Shown here piece by piece: positions 56,510-64,000 of a stretch of DNA of 64,000 nt. Under the pieces are notes generated by a model. The model saw nothing but the letters and a program-made list of their open reading frames with translations, was not told where the DNA came from and searched no databases. The position numbers and the translations under genes were made by a program. The stretch comes from Andalucia godoyi (Eukaryota > Discoba > Jakobea > Jakobida > Andaluciidae), in contig VRVR01000061.1 of the NCBI GenBank assembly GCA_009859145.1, positions 62,001 to 126,000 on the forward strand, in the 5' to 3' direction. Each line of letters starts with the position of its first letter. Position 1 is the first letter of the stretch.

Positions 56510-57844
56510 CTATTCAAACATGTCGACCATATCTTGCTGAAGTTGCTCCACATCGACACGAGTGACAAGCCGTACATGCCTTCGGTGAAGCGGCTCCATG
56601 TTTCCAAAGTATGCAACCGTCATGCCTCGCGTGAGCGAACCGTCAACCTCCACATCCATCCTGCACACTTTGGAATTCTGCACTGCACAGCGGGAACTTG
56701 CGCTCGATTTTGCGCTCGGCGAACGACTATCGACATCCCGGCCAGCATGCACCATGACCGCCATGGGATCGCAAATCACGTACCCGTGGTCCTTCAGCGT
56801 CTTTTCGTCTCGCGCGGCAGATGCATCTCCACATTCTTTGCGAAGTAGTGCATCTTGCAGCGCAGCCAGATGCTCCAAGACTAAGTTTGCAGTGGTTGGC
56901 TCATTCACGATTCGCAAAAACTCCTTTGCTCTCCTCTTCCGCTCCGCCGCTTCCGTCTCCGCTTCCGTCTCCGTCTCTGTCTTTGCCTGCATCTGCGCGG
57001 GACCACTGTCCGTCTTCATGAGCGTGGAAAAGTACCAGTCAAACGAAACTGCCTGGTCAACACACACTTCCCACGGAAGTACATACAATCGTTTTTCATC
57101 GAGTTTGCGATCCACGGCATGGTGATCGAGGTTCCGATTTTCCAGCTGCGCAAGCATTTCGGTAGCATACTCTTCGTACATTTCCAAGTGCCGAGTCATG
57201 AGCAGCTTTGCGGCCTCGGGATCTGCAGCGACATTGAACTCCTGCACCGGCCCCACATTCCCCGCTTGTTTGTACGTGCCGCCCATCATGGTAACCTTAG
57301 CGATGCGCGCCAGAAAGCGAGGATCGCGATCGATCGCAGCAGCAATGCTTGTGCACGGTCCCAGAATGACCAGCTCAAGCTCGCCTTCATATGCAATGCT
57401 CAGCTCAATCAACTGCGCAATCCCGTCCTTTGCAGATTCTCCCGGCGCGTCTCCTGCGCCATTCGGCACGGGAGAAACCGGCGCGATGCACAGTGTCCGC
57501 TCGCGCTGATTTCCAATCCCATCTGCCCCAAAGTACGTTCCAGGCGCAAGATGCACAGCGCCCGTAGCAGACCCGTTCCGAAGCCTGGTTCCCTCACAGC
57601 CCCTCATGACCAATGGCCGCGGCGCAGGCCAGCACGCACTGACAAATCGTCGGAGCGTGTCCATGATGTTGTCGACCGTGGTGTTGCCGATGGTTCCAAC
57701 AAGCCCCACAACCGCCAACCGGCACCGGCTGGCGTACAGCAATGCCAGCTGCAGCGCAAACAGATCGTCCGTTCCGGGATCCGTGTCGATCACGACCTTG
57801 CGGCCTGCGCTTACAGAACCCCGCGGAAGCTCCATATTATACAT
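56510..57844 (-). CDS. Inosine-uridine preferring nucleoside hydrolase family protein
   Basis: In this 444-residue protein the calcium-binding, catalytic N-terminal motif is VVIDTDPGTDDLFALQLAL (residues about 16-34). VVGLVGTIGNTTVDNIMDTL and LVILGPCTSIAAAIDRDPRF follow, then VTMMGGTYKQAGNVGPVQEF with NVAADPEAAKLLM, all canonical for IU_nuc_hydro (the ..G.....N...EFN..ADPEAA signature). A polar insertion with TETETEAETEAAERKRRAKE (about 295-320) makes it longer than the usual 310-350. The family cleaves ribonucleosides to base and ribose for purine/pyrimidine salvage. The N-terminal MYNMELPRG is short; there is no signal peptide. Confidence 0.92.
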   Translation of the reverse strand: MYNMELPRGSVSAGRKVVIDTDPGTDDLFALQLALLYASRCRLAVVGLVGTIGNTTVDNIMDTLRRFVSACWPAPRPLVMRGCEGTRLRNGSATGAVHLAPGTYFGADGIGNQRERTLCIAPVSPVPNGAGDAPGESAKDGIAQLIELSIAYEGELELVILGPCTSIAAAIDRDPRFLARIAKVTMMGGTYKQAGNVGPVQEFNVAADPEAAKLLMTRHLEMYEEYATEMLAQLENRNLDHHAVDRKLDEKRLYVLPWEVCVDQAVSFDWYFSTLMKTDSGPAQMQAKTETETEAETEAAERKRRAKEFLRIVNEPTTANLVLEHLAALQDALLRKECGDASAARDEKTLKDHGYVICDPMAVMVHAGRDVDSRSPSAKSSASSRCAVQNSKVCRMDVEVDGSLTRGMTVAYFGNMEPLHRRHVRLVTRVDVEQLQQDMVDMFE

Positions 57845-57981
57845 GTCTATGTATCTGTTAAAAGTCGAGCAGCCGTTATCTGTCTTATAGTGCTATGTTC
57901 CGATGCTTCGCCAAAGGACACGACAGCCGGACGCAGTCTGGGGTTTCGTCCGCGATACTTCAATCCCCCATAGGCCGTTGC

Positions 57982-58532
57982 ATAATAACACGTCATTGTC
58001 ATGCATACGGAAGGAAGCATGCATAAACAGACACGGTCGATACTGGCCGACACTAGCACGTTTGCTTCACAGGGAATTCGTGCTTACGCACGCTCGGCCA
58101 AAATGCAGACGGTGGCACAGGCTCCGCATTTTCGACACTCTTTAACGCAGCATCCGTAGCCATCTATTCTATCATTCGTTGGTTTCGCGTTTTTATTCAA
58201 AATATGGGCGTGGGTGCGCTGGGACGACGCATTCGCCTACGCCTACGCCGCTCGATACAGGGCCTCCTAGGTCCCGCAGACCTCCTAAGAGAGCACGTGT
58301 CACTACGCCTGCTGCTAGGGCCGTCAGAATCAAAATGCACCCTTCTCAGGAACAACGTGCCACGCTGAGAAGGTGGCTCACCGATTGATCGAGATTGGGA
58401 ACGAGCGCGGAGCATCTATCTGAAGCACGCCGAGAGGCGTGTTGGGGGCCTATCCCCTTCCCGGCAGCGGGATGCAAGACTGAATATGCATGTCCATTTG
58501 TAGATATGCTTGTTGAGTGTATAATGTAGGCG
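57982..58532 (+). mobile_element. Non-autonomous Fanzor/TnpB-derived repeat, copy 3 (internal deletion)
   Basis: This 551-bp copy has the same ends as copies 1 and 2 (ATAATAACAC... and ...ATAATGTAGGCG) and the same deletion junction (CTCACCGATTGATCGAGATT). It carries an extra segment of about 170 bp near 58080-58250, but lacks the roughly 57-bp block that disrupts the frame in the other two. As a result PPRSRRPPKRARVTTPAARA and VRIKMHPSQEQRATLRRWL read in one frame. After the stop, the other frame reads DRDWERARSIYLKHAERRVG. The right-end hairpin is GCATGTC-CATTTGTA-GATATGC. It lies between the nucleoside hydrolase and tRNA-His. Confidence 0.75.
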
Positions 58533-58595
58533 TACTTAAGAACACTGCAGTTTTTGAAACAAGAAGAGTATCGCAAACCCCCGAGTTTATAGCAA

Positions 58596-58667
58596 GCTCC
58601 GATCGTATAGTGGTCATTACTTCACGTTGTGGCCGTGAAAACGCAGGTTCGATTCCTGCTCGGAGCA
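58596..58667 (+). tRNA. tRNA-His (anticodon GTG)
   Basis: The acceptor GCTCCGA pairs with TCGGAGC. The anticodon stem TCACG/CGTGA encloses loop TTGTGGC (GTG). The T-loop is TTCGATT with stem GCAGG/CCTGC, and the discriminator is A at 58667. The base before the gene is A, so the required G-1 must be added after transcription, as is usual in eukaryotes. A T-run from 58677 serves as terminator. Confidence 0.95.
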
Positions 58668-58948
58668 CTTGCGAACCTTTTTTTTTGGTTTTTTGTTTTA
58701 TGCCCGCTGGTTCATGGTGGTTCATGGAACCATCAAGTTTGATGCTAGACCAACCAATCGAGATGGTCGTTTGATGTTTTCTCTCTCTGTTTGGGAATCT
58801 CTCATTTCCCTGCACTCCTTTTGCCATTTTTTCCCACCTGGATTCTTCAGTGTTTTTTTGTTTTAACAAACTTACAAAGTACACGAGGACGTAGTAACAG
58901 GAGTTTGCACCCAGCTGCAAAGTTAAAAAGTCAGAAGAAGGAGAGGAA
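58668..58948. other. Intergenic after tRNA-His
   Basis: T-runs, then the T/C-rich leader of the EFCAB10-like gene. No gene is seen. Confidence 0.35.
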
Positions 58949-59401
58949 ATGGAAGCGACAAACCAGTATTTGTCTCAGCACCGCATTCCCGATTTGTTGT
59001 CGTTGCTTCTTCAACGGCTCCTAGTGTCGCGGCCATCAAACCCATCAGGATTCCTTATTGAGGAACTGCGGGCGGTTCAAAAGTCCGGTTCGTCCTCGGA
59101 GTACTTTACGACGGCGGACCTGGATGCGATTTTCGACATGGTGGACGTGACGCACAAGGGGACGATCTCGCGAGTGGAGACGGTCCGAGCGCTCGTCAAT
59201 CTGCAGATCCGAGCCTGCTATGCCGCCACAAACGCCCCGCACGCAGCCGGGAGCAGCATGCAGCTACAGTCGTATCTGTCCAAGGAGGACATTGAGAAAC
59301 TCGTTCCGCAGTCACTGAGCACCGGGTTTTCAAAGGAGCAGTTCAGGAAGATCGCCCACCCGCTGCTGCATGACCAGATTCTCGTCGCCAACCACTCCTA
59401 A
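58949..59401 (+). CDS. EFCAB10-like protein (RIIa/DPY30-type N-terminus plus EF-hand-like part)
   Basis: This 150-residue protein has an N-terminal dimerisation-type helix pair YLSQHRIPDLLSLLLQRLLV and RPSNPSGFLIEEL, the RIIa/DPY30 pattern (YL..H.I..LL..L...L...RP..P..FL...L). A degenerate EF-hand-like stretch follows (LDAIFDMVDVTHKGTISRVE), missing some calcium ligands, as in EFCAB10. A last helical part ends LHDQILVANHS. Family members localise to cilia and flagella. Size and domain order fit. Confidence 0.75.
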   Translation: MEATNQYLSQHRIPDLLSLLLQRLLVSRPSNPSGFLIEELRAVQKSGSSSEYFTTADLDAIFDMVDVTHKGTISRVETVRALVNLQIRACYAATNAPHAAGSSMQLQSYLSKEDIEKLVPQSLSTGFSKEQFRKIAHPLLHDQILVANHS

Positions 59402-59597
59402 TCTAACGGTACTTTGCCCAAGTCCCGCGCTGTTCCGTGCGCAAGTATCAAATAAAAAGCAGTTATTCGAGAGTATCCAAATTTTGTCCCGGTAATGTTC
59501 TGTGTTACGTATGCGTACACGAACGTGCAAAATGTGTTACAGCAACGTGGCTGCGGTGGAACGGTTGCTAACCTGCTAGAGGCGACTGGTTTTCTTT

Positions 59598-60308
59598 TTA
59601 TTGGATCGTGCACGCGCCCGTGAGGCCACCTGTGATGGCGAGCCCAAGGCCTCCGCTCGCATCGACAATTGCGTTTCTGAGAAGCACCAGAACCGCCAGT
59701 GCGACCACTTCATCCACGTCCGCAGCCGCGTCCACGTTCAGTCGGTCTGCAACAGGCACCGAGTCGCCAATCTCGATAATCCATAAATCCTCCAGTGAAA
59801 GCAACCGTGCAGCTCCGCCGTTGTCTCGGACAATCCTCGCCACACGCACAGACCCATGCTCATCCTCAGTCTCATGGCTATGGAGGACGGCTCGCGAAAT
59901 GTGCGCAGTGGAGGGCGAGGATGCATCGTTGTAGCAAATGGTGTAGCGCGTTCGGGGCGGCGATGTACCGCTCAGCTCCACGGCTACGAGATCTCTCGAC
60001 GACACAAGACCGCCCCAGGATTTCTTACGTGGGTCTGGATCCGGCATCACTTCGACAACAGCACCGCCAGACGGCTGCTCATACGCAAATCGCACATCAG
60101 CCATGAATCCCGGCGTCTTGGTCTCCGAGTACGTTGCAACCACTCCGGCCGCGCTTCGCTGTTGCTGTTGCAGCTGCTGGCAACGCACCAGCGACCCGCA
60201 TGAGATGCCATCGGAGCATTCATACAGCGGCTCCGTTGCGCTTTCCGAGTCGTACACTCTTGCAGTATACTTCCACATCACGTGCCTCACTTTCACCCAC
60301 AACTTCAT
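59598..60308 (-). CDS. LURP-one/tubby-like domain protein (tentative)
   Basis: This 236-residue protein starts at ATG 60308 (MKLWVKVRHVMWKYTARVYD). The sequence has the beta-rich rhythm of LURP-one-related / tubby-C domains: an early YTARVYDSE strand, later SRAVLHSHETEDEHGSVRVA, and a C-terminal end DSVPVADRLNVDAAADVDEV followed by VALAVLVLLRNAIVD. This ending resembles the A.GVD..L.....L..DE helix of LOR proteins. A Gln run (QQLQQQQR) and an acidic loop are insertions. The biochemical role is unclear. The frame opens through TTG up to 60383, but ATG is preferred. Confidence 0.55.
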   Translation of the reverse strand: MKLWVKVRHVMWKYTARVYDSESATEPLYECSDGISCGSLVRCQQLQQQQRSAAGVVATYSETKTPGFMADVRFAYEQPSGGAVVEVMPDPDPRKKSWGGLVSSRDLVAVELSGTSPPRTRYTICYNDASSPSTAHISRAVLHSHETEDEHGSVRVARIVRDNGGAARLLSLEDLWIIEIGDSVPVADRLNVDAAADVDEVVALAVLVLLRNAIVDASGGLGLAITGGLTGACTIQ

Positions 60309-60643
60309 CCTCTGCTGCTGTTCTCTGCGCAACCAAAATACACCCCGTTCCGTGGCTGCCAGCACAAAACGACAGCTTAACAAGCCACGCGAAGACTGGA
60401 GACCACCGACTGCAGACCGCCGACTGCAGAACCTACGTATCCGATTCGGATCCCGCTGGTCCTTGTTGAACTTCGCAAAGTGAAATCTGTTTTGCGGGCT
60501 CGTTGCTTCTTCTTCTCAAAATACATGTTTATTTATTGAAAAGAAAAGAATTTGAGTAATACCAAGAAGAAGAATCCCGTTGTTTTGTGTTTAGCATCCG
60601 TCGTGTTTTTCTTCTTCCGTGCGTTTCAAGTGGGTCGACGGCG
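60309..60643. other. Divergent intergenic region
   Basis: Between the LOR-like gene and the two-TM protein gene. No gene is seen. Confidence 0.3.
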
Positions 60644-61111
60644 ATGGCGATTGCAGAGTCTCCGTTGAGAAAGGGCGAGCTGGAGAAGCTGGTCCACGAG
60701 GGCCGGCTGTCAGAGTCCGAGTACTCTGCATTGGCAAAATACCGATGGAACACATGGAAAGCCGGGATGATTGGCTGTGGGTCTGGACTCGCGATCGGGA
60801 CACTCGGCAACTGGATCCTTGCACAGTCCGTCCACTCTCCCACTCCCACTCCCGCTCCCGCTCTCACTTCCTCCTCTTTCGCGTACCGGTACTCGTCGGT
60901 GCTGTCACGAATCCCCTACAGACCGACATGGATGGTGCCGATCATCGCGGGGTCCGCTGTCCTTGGTGCGTATCTTGGTGGAGTTCGCCAGGCCGCACGA
61001 ACCCCTCCACCGACGCTCCACATTCTGCCTACTTCGCCACCACCGAACGCAGTCGTGCAGCAGAACACCTCTTTGCGTTCCGCTTGGGATCTCCGAGATT
61101 CCAAATCGTAA
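60644..61111 (+). CDS. Small two-TM protein, unknown
   Basis: This 155-residue product starts at ATG 60644 (MAIAESPLRKGELEKLVHEG). It has a helical N-terminus with a KGELEKLVHEGRLSESEY motif, a hydrophobic glycine-rich segment (GMIGCGSGLAIGTLGNWILA), a Ser/Pro loop with (PTPT) repeats and a second segment (VPIIAGSAVLGAYLGGVRQA). Glycine-zipper helices suggest a mitochondrial inner-membrane or other small membrane protein. No family is recognised. A GTG start at 60587 would add 19 residues. Confidence 0.6.
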   Translation: MAIAESPLRKGELEKLVHEGRLSESEYSALAKYRWNTWKAGMIGCGSGLAIGTLGNWILAQSVHSPTPTPAPALTSSSFAYRYSSVLSRIPYRPTWMVPIIAGSAVLGAYLGGVRQAARTPPPTLHILPTSPPPNAVVQQNTSLRSAWDLRDSKS

Positions 61112-61271
61112 CTACTTCACTAGCCTACGACCTTCATATAACCTCGTAATTCTAACCAATATAAAAAAGAAGTAATGCTTACACACACAAACAGGGATTT
61201 TTTGCGAAGCAGTTGGTTTATTAGTATCGTTGTTGTCATTTGATTGTTGTTGTCTTCGTCGTTGGTGCAGT

Positions 61272-62546
61272 TTAGACGGTAAAGGAGGCGAGGAGGGCGT
61301 TGACGGCGGCTGTGATTTCCGAGGTCGCAGAGACGTCGAATGCATTGATGGCGTAGAAGGCGGCAATGTTGCGCTCGGGAGAGAATGCGGCGTACGAAAA
61401 GACTCCTTGGAGACCGCCGGCCTTTTGGAACACGAGCGGCGCCCCGTCGTGGGGATCCATGACAACCCACGCAAGACCCATAGCGTCCATATGCCCAGAC
61501 TCGTCCACGCCAACGACCGGATCGAGCCCGTTTCGAAACAGGTACGCGGCATGGTCTACGATGCGCGACGACCCATACGATTGGAGCGTGCCGTTCAGAT
61601 GCCACTGCAGCCACTTCAGAATGTCGTTTGGTGTCGAGTACAGCCCGCCTGCGCCCTCAATCACGATCGGTGTATCGATGTACGGCATCGCGCTCCCGTC
61701 GAAATTATGCCCTTGAAATACGTTGCTGCGATCTGCAGCCGTCAAGTTGTACTTTGTGTTTTGCAGCTCGACGATTTGCAGCACATTCTCGTCCAGCAAC
61801 TGCACATACGGAGTACCGAGTCCGTCTGCGAGCGCCAGAGCCAGCAGATCGAACCCGGCGTTCGAGTACGAGACTCCCGTACCAGGCTCAAACATCAGCG
61901 GCTCGGTGCGCAGCAACTGCTGGTATGCCTCGATCGTCAGCGTCGCGTACGGGTCGTTGGGCGGTGAAGGACCGCGCGGGGCCTCGCGAATCAGGCCGGA
62001 GGAATGCGTCGCGAGGTGGATGAGCCGCACAAGCCGCGTGTCGGTCCCGGGCGGAGGCACGCCGTCATCAGCCCAGTGGAGAAGATCAAAGAGAGGCGAC
62101 GACAAATCGACGAGTCCGCGTGCGACAAGTCGAGCGAGCGTCTGGCCCGTGAATGCCTTCGTGATGGATCCGATGCGCATAAACGTGTTTCCGTCCGGCG
62201 GAACCCCGGAGCCGTCAGACCGCTCGCCAAACCCAGTGACATACGTCTGGCCGTTTCGAGTCGCCCCAATCACAAGCCCCGGAACACCGGTCTGCAGGTA
62301 CAGCACTTCACCAAGAAAATCGATCGTCTCGGAAAGCAGTTTTTCATTTGACGTCGTTCGCGCATGGATCTCGCCCAGTTTCAGCCGAATTTCATCCGCA
62401 CTCAGCGTTTCACCTCCCAAGGACTTTCCGGTCCCAATCGCTCCAGGCTCGGGTCTCGTCAGCATCGCAACGCCAACTAGAAAAACCGCGGCAATTCCAA
62501 AAAGAACCACCACAAGGTTCGCTGCGCTCGGTCGGCTTCTTTGCAT
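61272..62546 (-). CDS. LACTB-like serine hydrolase (beta-lactamase class C fold)
   Basis: This 424-residue protein has an N-terminal TM/signal anchor (LVVVLFGIAAVFLVGVAMLT). The penicillin-binding/beta-lactamase domain has the catalytic SxxK in MRIGSITKAFTGQTLARLVA, the Tyr-x-Asn in GVSYSNAGFDLLALALADGL, and a late GHMDAMGLAW plus QKAGGLQGVFSYAAFSPERN that stand for the HxG/KTG region. The key Ser and Lys and the YSN are intact. Homologues are peptidases or esterases (LACTB, EstB-like) rather than antibiotic-resistance enzymes. The TM puts the domain outside the cytosol, in the secretory path or an organelle. Confidence 0.9.
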   Translation of the reverse strand: MQRSRPSAANLVVVLFGIAAVFLVGVAMLTRPEPGAIGTGKSLGGETLSADEIRLKLGEIHARTTSNEKLLSETIDFLGEVLYLQTGVPGLVIGATRNGQTYVTGFGERSDGSGVPPDGNTFMRIGSITKAFTGQTLARLVARGLVDLSSPLFDLLHWADDGVPPPGTDTRLVRLIHLATHSSGLIREAPRGPSPPNDPYATLTIEAYQQLLRTEPLMFEPGTGVSYSNAGFDLLALALADGLGTPYVQLLDENVLQIVELQNTKYNLTAADRSNVFQGHNFDGSAMPYIDTPIVIEGAGGLYSTPNDILKWLQWHLNGTLQSYGSSRIVDHAAYLFRNGLDPVVGVDESGHMDAMGLAWVVMDPHDGAPLVFQKAGGLQGVFSYAAFSPERNIAAFYAINAFDVSATSEITAAVNALLASFTV

Positions 62547-62949
62547 TCCTTACTTGTCCAGTTGTGTCCAATTATGTCCAGCTGCTTTGTTCGATTTCCA
62601 AGTCCTAACACTAGACAACACAGACGAAACAAAAAAAAAAAGAAGAAAGAACGTGAAAACACAGGATCGCTCACTCCCCTCCCTCCTATTAAGCGATTGA
62701 GATAGCATTCGATGTCACAGTCGATGGAAACGCGGGAATTATTGTGCGAAATTGTGCTGCACCTCCGCCGACGTTTTCCTCGACTCGTCCGTGGAATTGC
62801 GCTTGATAAAAAAATGCACGGCCGTTTTGCTTCCCTCTCCCTTTTTTTTTGCTCGTATGCACTTCCAATTGCTTGCTCCCAATCTTGTGAAGCCGCAAGG
62901 CGGTAGAACCCCCCGCGTACCAGAAGAATGGATCCGTCGAGCGGAAAAG
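62547..62949. other. Intergenic, no supported gene
   Basis: Between the LACTB-like gene and the 3' end of the EFCAB11-like gene. Small frames on both strands (about 65-115 codons) lack any signature. Confidence 0.35.

Positions 62950-64000
<1,051 letters not shown>

Noticed and set aside
61272-62546. Antibiotic-resistance beta-lactamase or bacterial contamination
   Set aside because: N-terminal TM anchor, eukaryotic neighbours and LACTB-like features; the fold is shared with many peptidases and esterases.
61723-62700. 325-codon plus-strand frame over the LACTB-like gene
   Set aside because: Ser/Arg/Pro-rich shadow without motifs; sense gene has intact SITK and YSN.

Overview
The window is nuclear DNA from a free-living, flagellate-type protist with a compact, intron-poor genome. 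The evidence is long uninterrupted reading frames for typical eukaryotic proteins: Sec24, alpha-tubulin, the CAF-1 large subunit, a Qa-SNARE, VPS52, and a CEP120-like and a Chibby-like protein. It also has split-promoter style tRNA genes ending in T-runs, many microsatellites, and no convincing spliceosomal intron in any recognisable gene. Centriole and cilium proteins (CEP120-like, Chibby-like, EFCAB10/11-like, ZC2HC1-like) point to a cell with basal bodies. A jakobid such as Andalucia would fit the intron poverty, but the species is not proven from sequence alone.

Layout. 0-12 kb: the end of a gene, tRNA-Leu(CAA), a large uncharacterised protein, two tandem claudin-like four-TM paralogues separated by a transposon relic, a serine carboxypeptidase and a small secreted Cys protein. 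12-22 kb: Sec24, an NSRP1-like splicing factor, an unknown nuclear-looking protein, CAF-1 large subunit and alpha-tubulin. 22-25 kb: gene-poor, with tRNA-Val(GAC), a TIR-bearing MITE and a possible decayed gene. 25-31 kb: a FAM210/DUF1279 protein, a SAP/NuSAP-like protein, a CANT1-type apyrase and a Ser-rich protein. 31-34 kb: gene-free. 34-37 kb: a frame-broken GTPase-pentapeptide-WD40 gene. 37-46.7 kb: a coiled-coil protein, a mitochondrial LEA-like protein, Chibby-like, two dispersed repeats, a thioredoxin-fold-like membrane protein, a Fanzor relic, CEP120-like and a syntaxin. 46.7-54 kb: a ZC2HC zinc-finger protein, a frame-broken tail-anchored protein, a small coiled coil, a broken NYN/C2H2 gene and a helicase with an inserted UBA-like segment. 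54-64 kb: VPS52, a nucleoside hydrolase, a third transposon relic, tRNA-His, EFCAB10-like, a LURP-one/tubby-like protein, a two-TM protein, a LACTB-like serine hydrolase and EFCAB11-like.

The most interesting signal is a family of short repeats (6527-6968, 40902-41342, 57982-58532). Each fuses the N-terminal start of a TnpB/Fanzor-like nuclease (RIKMHPSQEQR...LRKWL, after a basic NLS-like stretch) directly to the C-terminal RuvC-III remnant (DRDW..AR.IYLK). All end in the same hairpin and the same GTAGGCG terminus. A different, longer relic of the same kind lies at 42.6-43.0 kb, and its right-end hairpin differs by compensatory base changes. These look like non-autonomous deletion derivatives of a Fanzor-carrying transposon, with the conserved right end as a candidate guide-RNA scaffold.

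Three or four gene-like regions (24.7-25.15, 33.87-37.16, 48.73-50.21, 51.04-51.6 kb) are broken by frame changes while nearly all neighbours are intact. They could be pseudogenes, assembly indels, or (least likely) recoded genes. No complete selfish element, CRISPR array or rRNA gene is present.
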